64,000 nucleotides of DNA from Siphonodentalium dalli (taxonomy: Eukaryota > Mollusca > Scaphopoda > Gadilida > Siphonodentaliidae). Where the stretch lies: NCBI GenBank assembly GCA_032622095.1, contig CP136064.1:184928209-184992208 (forward strand). The letters are read 5' to 3'. Numbering within the stretch: the first letter of the stretch is position 1; each line of letters opens with the position of its first letter. The translations under genes were made by a program, and so were the position numbers. Shown piece by piece: positions 33,816 through 43,758 of the stretch. The notes under the pieces are model-generated. The model did no database searches, was not told where the DNA came from, and saw only the letters and a program-made list of their open reading frames with translations.

Positions 33816-34272
33816 TTAAGGGCTCATTTAATTTTCGAGTCACTGATTATTTTTTATAGTGCCTTGATATACGGTTTTAATAACAATCTATGACATAACA
33901 TATGATTAAAATACTATAATTCATCACCATTTGGAATTTCTGTGTCTCAGAAGGTGCCCATAGAATAATAGAAAATAGCTGAAATCATAGAAACATTTCC
34001 CCCGTTTCGCTCCAATAATGCAACATAACTCAAACTAAGATATCGAGTTAATCCCCTTCCATTGAAAAAAGTAGACTTTGCATTACAATCCATATGAAAC
34101 TTAAGCACATAAATCACGTCGGTACCTCAACAAAAACAACATGTTCGCAGTTTATTACACAGATAAGTTGATATTACAATGTTTTTGGAGCTTCCTCTTT
34201 CAAATGGTATATAATGTGGAATATATTTTATATAATGAGATCTGAGGGATCGAAAATTAAGTGGCCCTTTAA
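33816..34272. mobile_element. TTAA-flanked MITE next to a splice donor
   Basis: TTAA at 33816-33819 and 34269-34272 flanks inverted ends GGGCTCATTTAATTTTCGA (left) and TCGAAAATTAAGTGGCCC (right). A second, partial copy starts at 63662 in the opposite orientation and shares GAGCTTCCTCTTT and ATATTTTATATAATG. TTAA duplications are typical of piggyBac and Kolobok. The right TTAA begins 5 bp past the GT of the donor of the receptor exon 34278. Confidence 0.8.
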
Positions 34273-34277
34273 TTTAC

Positions 34278-34388
34278 CTTGCAGCCTTCACACGAATGAA
34301 CGCCATAATGGAACCCAGAAGCACGATCACCGCATATTCGACATAGCACTGTCAGTTCGTCAGTGTACTGTAGCCTCTGCGTCAGGGG
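34278..34388 (-). CDS. PPAR-like receptor exon: first zinc finger (P-box)
   Basis: The acceptor TTATGTCTTCTTGCAG precedes 34388 and the donor GTAAAT starts at 34277. Both ends are phase 0 (37 codons). The product is a 15-residue lead-in, then [20 protein letters not shown] and CK. Zinc ligands are Cys 16, 19, 33 and 36. The P-box CEGCK-G selects AGGTCA-type half sites. The block differs from vertebrate PPAR only by conservative swaps. Phase 0 at its start with no in-frame initiator shows at least one more exon upstream (to the right). Minus ORF 34423-34614 is intron. Confidence 0.95.
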
Positions 34389-34957
34389 CTGCAAGAAGAC
34401 ATAATGTTTGTTTAGTCCAACCTCATGATGGTACTCCAACTAATTCACCGAAGCATGTTGAGTGTATTCTGTTTTCAGTATAATTGCCCGAGTGGTCAAT
34501 CAGGGACATGGCGACAAGGAGTTTGTGTGTGTCTAACCTCCCACGACTTTGGTCAAGATGTTCAACAGTTGAACATGTTTTGTATGAATCAACATTTCTT
34601 AAATAAGTAGACATTGTCCTTATAAGTTTAATTTTGCAAAATACCTAGTTTAAAATATGTTCGTTTTAAGTAAAAGCAATCGAATATAGTTTTCAAAATT
34701 TAGACTAAAATTGCCACCAGTTGGAAACTTTTCAGCGATAGGGGATGTTAGGTTGGAAAGTATATTTATAACTTGAACAGGGAGAGACATACAAATGAAG
34801 ATAGCTAGGGTTGGGAATTTTTGTTTCCAGGAGTGTACAGTTGGAAATGTGTTTTGGACCGCTCCCCACAAACACCACCTTGCACACATAGCCAAACGCA
34901 TGTGGTCAGTATATCCGGTCTGGGCCAATTTAGCGTATACTATTTCTATCAAAGATC
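34389..34957 (-). repeat. Weak 'TTTCCAAC' repeat relics, inverted
   Basis: Upstream intron of the receptor gene. GCCACCAGTTGGAAAC, GTTAGGTTGGAAAGT and CATGGCGACAAGGAG echo the dispersed repeat at 2010, 5090 and 11190. No N-terminal receptor exon was identified here. Confidence 0.35.
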
Positions 34958-34965
34958 CATAGCTG

Positions 34966-37900
34966 AGGGGGACCACCCCCTTTTCGTACGCCGGATTCCG
35001 GGCTTAATATAGAGTATTCCGGATGCCGAGTGTCAGTACGCCGGATGCCGAAACCTGTATATTTCGTATTCCGGATGCCGAAATTACAATGGCAGATATT
35101 ATTTAGTGTTGATTTTTGCATTCATAATTAACTATGGTTGTCACATATTTAATTTTCCTACCCGTCGGACGATGGCATTTCACAATAGTCCCGCGTCAAT
35201 ATAAAAAATAAACAATGACAACAATAGTGTAGACGTGAACGCAAAATGTATAGTACGAGAGATAACTCGGTCGCTTTCGAGACTTCGACTTGCGACCTTG
35301 AAAATCTAACTTAGTAAACATGGCGATCAAATTTGAGGCATCTAGTCAAGAGATATTGGTCAGTGAGCGTTATTGTCACAACAAATCCATACCTGTTTAC
35401 TATTGTGAGTTGGGAACACGTAGGCGAAGAACTGTCCTTATATCATATCCAAATAAAAGTCCCCCAAAATCTAAAATGGCGCCCACAGTGGCCGAAATAT
35501 TTTGAAAAATCACCGAAATTCCCTCATTTCCACATCATTGGGCATTATTTTCGAGACAACTGGAACCATGCTGACAGTTGAGTTGGAAATACTGAGGTGA
35601 AGTAATTACCGTGCATCTCATGCAAGAAATTGTTTTCCAAATTGAAGATGGCGGCCAAAATGGCAACCGAAATTTGAAAACAAGCTCACATTCCTTTACT
35701 TTCTTACGATGGGCCTTATTGCTACGCGATTTATGCCCACAATTACATGTTCATATGGAAAATTTATATGAAGTACTCAATTGAGTTTGGCAAATTCTCA
35801 CAGTCAAGGTGGCGACCAAACCGGTGGCCAGACATTGAAAAGAAGTCGATATTATCACATACTAATTTCAACTTTTTGTCATTATTTTGATGGACAAAAC
35901 GGTACATCTATTAGTTCCAACATAAATCGTAGCCTTATGGAAGGATGAAAACCCACAATTAATAATCGCGATATGGCATTTCGAAATCCATTCTTCACTA
36001 AGCGCCCATAATGGCCGTAACCGTATATAGGTGCGCCTAATAGTCATATTTTGACTTCCAAGAATCAAAACAACAGTACCTGAGTTTATTCTGATTTGCC
36101 ACATTCAGCATTATCTGGACCAGTTTCCGTCTCTTCGTCAGATTAATCTATCTCGCTCACACCAACCCAGTTTTCTAAACTCCTTTGTAGAAAGGTCCCA
36201 CTAATCGGAATGTTTCAAACAATGCATATGCCGATGCCGGTCTCTATCTGCGTATTTTCAGCTTTGGTGACCTAATGGGGATAACAACATGTACAGCTGT
36301 TGATCTTCCAAAACAGCCACTTTTCAATATATGGTTCATCAATTCACATACTCATCTAATGCACTGACGTACCCGGAAAACTTCTGTATATGGCTTCGAA
36401 TGTTGAAAGCCTGACATTTGACGGATGCCTTTCTGCTAATGCGTAGAAGACCATAATGCATAATATACCCACACTTCTTGACTGCCTACTTGACTGAGTA
36501 TCAATTGCCAAACTAAAATGAATACATGCTTCATATCAATATTCCATATCAACATGTAATGGTGGGTAGAAATCGCGAAACAATAACGCCCATCGAAAGA
36601 AAGTAAATGAATGTAGGCCTGTTTTCAAATTTCAGTCGCCATTTTAGCCGCCATCTTCGATTTGGAAAACAATTTCTTGTATGAGATGTAAGGTAATTAC
36701 TCAACTGTAAGAATCGGTGGAGTTGTCTCGACAATAATGCTCAATGATGTGAATTTCGGTGATTTTTCAAAATCTGTCCGCTACTGTGGGCGTCATTTTG
36801 GATTTGGGAGACTTTTATTTGGATATGGTACAAGGACAGTTCTTCGCCTAAGTGTTCCCAACTCAAAATAGTAAGCAGGTATGGAGTTGTCGTGACAATA
36901 ACGCTCACTGATGTTAAAATCAGCGATTTTCGGCGATTTTTCTACTTCTGTGGATATTTTGGATTTGGGCGAATATTCCTCCACTCAGGTATAAGAGGAA
37001 TCCTAGCTCGAGTATCTCCTGAACATATATATATGCATAGATGTTGTTATGATAGAAATAACATTCACTGATTCGAAACATTACATCGCGTTATTTGCGT
37101 CGATTCGGCTTTGACCTATTATACCGGTATTTTGGAAAACGTGATATCGGACAATAATATCCCACAATGAATGTATATTATGGTCCCCTTGTATTCGCCA
37201 ATGACTTATCTATATGGTAAATGTATAAATTTACGCCAAGATGCCAATATTTTCCCACAGAGACAAACGAAAGGTGGTGAAATGTGGCTAATTTGTAATG
37301 GTTGTATATTAGCACAACGAATCGAGCGGAAACAAGACCGCATGTGATATAATCTTTACTATAATGGTGATCAAAGTTACCTGGTGCATATAAAAACAAT
37401 GGCCGCCATGATGGACGCCGTCTTGTCTGGAGTCTATGCGGCCACTTTTTGTTCTTGTTAACAACAGAAAAAAATTAGAGGAGACATTAAGAAAGAAAAA
37501 TAGTAGGGTGAAGTTGAGTCCTGGGGGGGGGGGGGGGGGTGCAGAGTTCGACCAATATCTCCTGAACTAATCGTTCCGGGTGGATTTGGAAGAGCGGAGT
37601 TTTTGTTTGTCTCTGTCAAATGGAACCAATATTTCATTATCGGAGCTAAAAACCATCCTCCGTGTTACTCAGAGTGGGCCGCATCGTTGGGTGTGGCGAA
37701 TTTCAAAACAAAAATATCATTGAAGAGGCTAAAACCCGAACCAGAATTCCCCAATGGAAGGTTTTTATGCTGTGACACGGAGACGGAATGGAGCAACGTA
37801 AAGGGATAGTTGCATAGTACTCCAACGCTCATTCTTTCTTTGAGTATACATGTATATGGTCATATATAGAATGAATTGCACATTTGATACTACCAATGCG

Positions 37901-38043
37901 TTGTTTTATCTTTTAACGTTTGGCAACAATGGGTTAAATTGGTATAAATAGTATTCCGGATGCCACCCTCTGTTATGGAGTATTCCAGATGCCACCCCCC
38001 CCCCCATTTTAGGCCGGATGCCAGAGGGGGTGGTGGTCCCCCT
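34966..38043. mobile_element. hAT-type element, 3078 bp, 8-bp target duplication, with nested insertion
   Basis: Perfect 8-bp direct repeats CATAGCTG lie at 34958-34965 and 38044-38051. The inverted ends are AGGGGGACCACCCCC and GGGGGTGGTGGTCCCCCT. Subterminal 'GTATTCCGGATGCC' repeats occur at both ends. Removing the nested element at 35343-37570 leaves ~0.85 kb without a transposase, so it is non-autonomous. Confidence 0.88.
35343..37570. mobile_element. Giant inverted-repeat element, short copy, nested in the hAT
   Basis: The ends TAGTCAAGAGATATTGGT (35343) and ACCAATATCTCCTGAACTA (to 37570) are inverted repeats. A 3-bp duplication ATC flanks it (35340-35342, 37571-37573). The two halves are long, imperfect reverse complements (~1.1 kb) carrying AAGATGGCGGCC-type words, with the turn near 36.5 kb. 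It is the same family as 55430-62373, internally deleted on the left side just after the terminal repeat. A 16-bp G run lies at about 37525-37540. Confidence 0.82.
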
Positions 38044-38051
38044 CATAGCTG

Positions 38052-38603
38052 GGAGTCTAATCCACGTGGCATGATGTATGTTAATGAATGTGTCAGCGCG
38101 GTCAACACAACACGATGCCGCTTAATAATGTAACATGTGCATCTCAATATCTAGCAGAGATTCGTTGTAGCTGAGTGTGGATAATTATTATGTCATCGTA
38201 ATATGATATCAGTTGATAAGGAAGAATATCTTCAGTAGATAGATGAACCGTATACATCGAAACTGTGACACAAGCTAATGATGCATGGGGTTTGTCTTTA
38301 ATATCCCCCATAGAATATATAAATACATTAATGTTGATTTCGTGTTATAAAATATGTAACGTGAGAAATTGTCTCTCATTTTAAACCCTCTTAGATAAAG
38401 ACGGGGGTGTGGCGATGGTGGGCTTGGCTGTCTGTCAACAATTGTGTCAGCTGTAAATATAGTGCCTTACACAATATTAGTCGGAAATTTCAGGCTAAAT
38501 ATAGATTTAAATTATTTTCATAGTTTGATTTTCTAACCAGTGTTTAGTCAGCAATTTGTTGTTTTTATAGAACAAAATATTTTCCTATTTTCGACAAAAC
38601 TTG
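38052..38603. other. No recognised feature
   Basis: AT-rich sequence between the hAT element and the next fold-back. Nothing supportable. Confidence 0.35.
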
Positions 38604-38990
38604 TCTATTGTCTATAAAATTATGGGATTGAAAAAAAATGTTTGTTAAGGGTATTTCAGCCCCGATAATTATGAGACATGTATATTCTGTCGATATATAG
38701 TTTCATTATTGTGCGGTCGAAACATCCACAGCGGTCTTGAAAAATCTACTTTTCTGGTTTTGCATTTTTTATGTATAGGATGCAGCAAAAAAGGAGATAA
38801 CTGGCCAAATGTCATTAAAACATCGAGAAATCTGGTGTATACATCGAAATTGAGTACAAATTTCGGGATTGAAAAAAGACCGCACAATGATGAAACTATA
38901 TATCGATCGAATATACATGTCTCAATTTTATCGGGGCGGAAATGCCCTTAACAACAATTTGTTTAATCCCACCATTTTATAGACAAAAGA
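38604..38990. mobile_element. Fold-back MITE, ~130-bp arms
   Basis: Left (TTGTCTATAAAATTATGGGATT, GTTAAGGGTATTTCAGCCCC, ACATGTATATTC) and right (GCCCTTAACAACAA, AATCCCACCATTTTATAGACAA) arms are reverse complements at ~85-90%. An inner pair of TTAA (38645-38648, 38948-38951) flanks GGG...CCC. ORFs on both strands are shadows of the palindrome. Confidence 0.75.
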
Positions 38991-40865
38991 CAACCTAAAT
39001 CCCTTGAACACAGAGAGGTGTTAACAATTAAAGCGCAAGATAACTAGTTGTGACTGGCATGCAAAAATTAGGCAGACCGGATTTCGTGGGATCGTCAACC
39101 CACAAGCATGACGTCATGATGTCCCTGGTCAAATCTTTGACTGTTTTCGGTGTTTGAATCGTTGAAATAGATCATATAATGGCGGTATGCCGCAATGGTT
39201 CACGAACGCATTGGTTTCGCACAACAACTCGTAGAGTAGACTTGCTGAACAAGCTACTACGATTCAATATTTATTCAGTAAAAACCTTTACTATTTGGGG
39301 ATCCAAGCTTATCAAATTCCAATTATGAAGACATTTTCAAAGCTGTCCAAATCTTTATAAGAGACACATCCCAGGACGAGAACATACGAATTTCAACAGC
39401 AGATGACTATTAGGAAAACAAAAAAAACAATAAATAATAACAATAATATATCAGAGTATATAGGACAACAGTCATAAACGCTCTATAGGAACATATTCAC
39501 TGCCCTGCCACATTACCATTGTTACGGATAGATGAGCACAGTACACTTTAAAGCAACCAGATACTTTCGAACTATATGAATTCGAACAAGTTGGGAGAGA
39601 CCAGCAACAACAACCTACATGTATACCATTATACACTTTAATACCATATATAATTGTTCAATGCCATGTTCATTTTGTTTCTCTTGAGTGTCTGGTGATC
39701 GGGAGAGAAGTAGCGTATTAGTGGCCCGCACTTGTTCATCAATCCCGTTACCGAATGTATGTATTTATATGCATATATAGCGAATAAATATTTTTAAACC
39801 AACAACTCGGATTAGAATTTTCCCGAATAGACGTACTCCATTTCGATTTCATCACTCAGAACGTGTGATCTATAATTCGTTCTGGGCAGTAGCCTATATA
39901 CATTTGTCGTTTTCTCGCTAAACTATATAAAACGTTTACGAACGCCATGGGTTACGCACATTAATGCGGATTTGAATTTTCCCGATTGGACGCACTCAAT
40001 TTCGATTTCATCTCTAACAACGTATGATCTAGTAGCCTACATTTCTGGTTTTATCGCGATGTCATGTCACAATCATGAATACGCGGTGTTCCAATATTCC
40101 TGACCAGGAAGTTGAGTGTGTATGATTCCGGGAAACCAATCCGAAATTGAAATTGATGGAATGTGGTACATGCATAACTAGGAAGTTAATCGCACTTCCT
40201 TGGTGTATTCGAATTCGCTGAAAATTTAAGCTGACGAACAGAGGGAATTTCAGCTATAAGACTTGATGGCAAAACAATTTCAATGGAATTCGGAAAGAAA
40301 TTGGGGCACGTTTATATGTTTTGTCACAAACAATCACCCCCTCGCGATCAAACTGGAATGCATGTCGATATGGGGTTCAAAATGAATAGAATGATTTCTT
40401 ACGTGTACCATGTGCACTGATATCGCCCTGTGTTGTTGGTGTGTTTCACTCGCGCGTGTTCGGATAAGCAGCTTTTGATCCGAAATTCTTTAGGGCGGCT
40501 ATCGCAAAGAAACCGGTTGTTAGAATGTCTTAAAGCCAAATTTGGTATTTTTGGAAAGGCGAAGATGTAGTCTACTTGATATGACCTACTATCGGATCTG
40601 AAAGTGGTGAAGATTCCATGGAAATGGCCTCATAAACTATAGTCGCATTTCGACGGTATTGTCAATAAATTCCATGCATGGAACAATGAAAGGCTGCAAT
40701 TTTAAACATTCTTTTTTATTTTAAGTCAATTCTGGTTTAATGGTTTTAGGAAGATCTCTGTGGACTCTTTCTACGTTCCTATATATATTAGTCCGTATAG
40801 CCGTTGGAGCGCCGTTTTGGGGTAATATTATGGGTTTTTTTGTGAGAAAATGGTGAATTTTGGAA
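38991..40865. other. Mostly featureless, one degenerate tandem duplication
   Basis: 39805-39900 and 39965-40050 share 'AATTTTCCCGA(A/T)T(A/G)GACG' and 'TTTCGATTTCATC' (period ~155 bp). Nothing else was recognised. No receptor N-terminal exon could be identified. Confidence 0.35.
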
Positions 40866-41360
40866 TCACGGTGCTGGTTGAGAACCATACCATGCAAACT
40901 GGACTGTGATATGTACCAAAGTGAGGCCACGGACGGCTCGATTAAATTGTTTTCCTGCCAACATCTGATCAGCGGTTGCTCCTACATTTACATCTGAGTC
41001 CACTAGGATGTCACGTAGTCCACCATCGCCACACAACTTTCCAATTGATGCAATGAAGATGGATAACTCATGGAATCCACCCCAGCGAACTGTGCTATCT
41101 TTGAATTGTTCTGGCATCAACCACTTTACCTGCTATGCAATCGCGTAAAGTTCCTGGTCCACCATTTGCACAGAGTACTTCTGACCGAGAGCGACAGCGG
41201 TTTCCTTACATTGCAACATTGATGTGTATACCGTTGTCATATCAGTAGGCTAAGCATCGATAACAGGGTCATATGCCACAACAGTGAAATTGTCCGATGG
41301 TATTGAATGTTGACAATTGAATCCAGTCCAAAACGTAACAGTTTGATTATGTTGTTCTCC
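40866..41360 (-). pseudogene. Broken copy of a multicopy uncharacterised invertebrate protein
   Basis: One minus-strand frame reads VTFWTGFNCQHS..., then VVAYDPVIDA-stop-PTDMTTVYTSM, LGQKYSVQMVDQELYAIA-stop-QVKW, then FKDSTVRWGGFHELSIFIAS and GDGGLRDILVDSDVNVGATA, ending near GKQFNRAVRGLTLVHI. From memory, the 'DQxLYxxAxxIxW ... GGFHxxxxFLxxIGKxxGxxGLxDxLVESGV' pattern is a repetitive family in cnidarian and mollusc genomes, sometimes annotated only as uncharacterised protein. Two in-frame TAG codons (in the segment 41121-41280) and missing ends mark it as dead. Function unknown; probably spread with a mobile element. Confidence 0.6.
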
Positions 41361-42781
41361 ATGTCAATATCATTCCGACATAACAGATGCATTCACCGTG
41401 TATCGATCTATTTAAGTTTGATAGAGAAGATAATATGACAAAGAGAGCTCACATCCAGCAAATTGTTATCAAGGGGCGCAATTGAAGCCCAGTGATTATT
41501 AACTAATGTAATCTAACCCAACAATCTGACCCATCTGACCCAACAATTGAACCCAACTTCTGGAATTTGACGCAACATTAACCCAACTTTGGATAACCCA
41601 ACAATTTTAACCCAATTTTGTTTTTAGTGCACCCAATGGCATTCTGTGTGTCTTATATCTAGCGAAATGACCGAAGAGCATGTCTATCTCATTAACTAGG
41701 TAGTGTCAATTAGGTATCACACATGGGTATACCGACCACTCGTGTTTAATCTCGACGAGACTTGAGCAGTGATATTCGAATCAAATATATCCCGGACTAT
41801 TACTGGAAATATCCCAGCGAAGAAAAGTTTTATAGACTCTTATCAATTGAAAATGTTAGTATATTGCGGAGATTGTCATTATACCTGAAATGTGCCTTTA
41901 AAGAATTGCCCAAAATTTTAAACACTGAAGACCCCACCCCGCCTGGGTAAAAACTCCCAATTTCAAAACACATTCCATGATTTGTTGCGACCCAGGGTAA
42001 ATATAACTGCTGTTCCCCTGCATTATTCGATGTGGGTGATACAATGGGAATGGGCGTGCCTTCACCCAGAGGGGTTGAGATATATAAATATGATATGTTA
42101 TTATGGCTGTGGCATGAATATAAGATTATAGCCACTGTCGTTTCCTGCTATTGTAATTATATCTATATATATTTTGCATGTTCTGTGTTAAATCATAGCT
42201 TTTGCAATAAACTGATTCTGATTAAATTTGATAAATTACCATTGTCCTAATGTGTGCTATAAATAGGTTATTTCATGGAGAAATTCGTTTACTCGAAATA
42301 TCTACTATAGCCAAAGACTGTTTGGTATTTCTCATCTACGATTATCAGCATGATATAATAAACCTACAATTATTCTTACTCAAGTTACTCGTCGTCGTTA
42401 TTTATGCGAAACAAATTTGACGACGAAGAATGGCTAGACGTATTCACTTATCGTGAGTTTGTGAAACCTCTTTAGTCACCACTGTACCGAAATCGAATGT
42501 ACAATTCGTAGACGCAGACATCTGACACGTCAATATCAGACCGTTAAGTTTGTGCGTTGCCCAACCCCTGTTCACAATCCGACGGACACATTGGCGTTTA
42601 TCGTCTCGATTCGACTAATTAATTCATCGTAAATAACAATGTGTCGATACTGCATGCGTATTGATTGTAGGCGCATCATTCAATCGATACACAGAGGGCG
42701 ATAGTCCCCAACGTCTGTGAGCACTACATGGATTATATAGGGGTTTTATAATGGAAATATCTTCGCACGTCTCACTATAAA
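41361..42781. other. No gene recognised; 'ACCCAAC' cluster
   Basis: 41510-41640 holds repeated AACCCAAC, CCCAACAATT and CCAACTTTGG words, like a MITE end, but no partner was found. The rest is unremarkable. Confidence 0.35.
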
Positions 42782-43132
42782 CACTGTTAGAAATTACTGT
42801 CGGATCAACGGTTTCGGGCCGTCATAATCGACGGTCCCATACCATTTCATCAGTTTGACAGTGTTTTACCGTTATTTTATGTGCCCATGAAAATTGTCTA
42901 AATTAAATATCTTCGTGATTCAAAGTCATGCCGTCAAAATTCAATAGTATATTTATCGGCGACCATATTATATACGGCAATGACTCCATACAGTATGACT
43001 GAACCTTACTCTGCTGATACTTAATATGTATATACAATCGGCATTCATTCTGTGTTAATCGGCTCGGTACGTATATTAATGAGTACGTAATTCTCATTCC
43101 GGGGTTAAGTTCCCGCTTTATAACTAAGATAA

Positions 43133-43758
43133 TTTTTTCGCCATTTTTATTTGGCGTTGCATATTTAATCGCAAATTATTGTTTTTAGGGAACTGTAACC
43201 TTTTTCAATGTGGACAGTTGTTAAGACGGTCTGATTGCGGTTCATTTGATAACCGGACAAGTTTCAATTCTGCGAAAATCGGCTTAATCATTGGCAATTT
43301 CCACTAAATTAGAAGGCACGATCGGGGGTCTGACTTCATTCGACTCAGTGATTATGTTGAAATTGACAGTGATGTGACTTAGTATCAAAACACTGGCACA
43401 TTTACTGACACAAGAGGATACAGGTACAATTAACACAAGATTCGATTTTTTCGCCATTTTTATTTGGCGTTGCATATTTAATCGCAAATTATTGTTTTTA
43501 GGGAACTGTAACCTTTTCCATTGTGGACAGTTGTTAAGACGGTCTAATTGCGGTTCATTTGATAACCGGACAAGTTTCAATTCTGCGAAAATCGGCTTAA
43601 TCATTGACAATTTCCACTAAATTAGAAGGCACGATCGGGGGTCTGACTTCATTCGACTCAGTGATTATGTTGAAATTGACAGTGATGTGACTTAGTATCA
43701 AAACACTGGCACATTTACTGACACAAGACGATACAGGTACAATTAACACACGATTCGA
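43133..43758 (+). repeat. 313-bp tandem duplication
   Basis: Two adjacent direct copies at an offset of exactly 313 bp (TTCGCCATTTTTATTTGGCG at 43137 and 43450), with only about six differences. The minus-strand ORFs 43284-43610 and 43597-43932 share their last residues because of this duplication and are not genes. Confidence 0.92.

Larger units (their letters stand above)
2427..34388 (-). other. Gene: PPAR-like (NR1C) nuclear receptor, six exons visible, 5' end missing
   Basis: Minus-strand gene with coding exons 34388-34278, 32414-32270, 27116-26932, 20950-20747, 14214-14019 and 2737-2427. Each intron begins GT and ends AG, and the phases agree across all five joins (0, 1, 0, 0, 1). The joined product is 383 residues: first zinc finger (Cys 16, 19, 33, 36), second zinc finger (Cys 53, 59, 69, 72), the FGRMPK C-terminal extension at 88-93, hinge, ligand-binding domain, and AF-2 helix PLLAEIF at 354-360. 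Nuclear receptors bind hormone response elements in DNA and switch target genes when ligand binds; PPARs usually pair with RXR and sense fatty-acid-like ligands. P-box CEGCKG, the RNKCQYCR block and FGRMP point to NR1C rather than Rev-erb/E75 (which read FGRIP). Direct ligand sensing is unproven. No upstream exon with a start codon was recognised. Confidence 0.9.
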
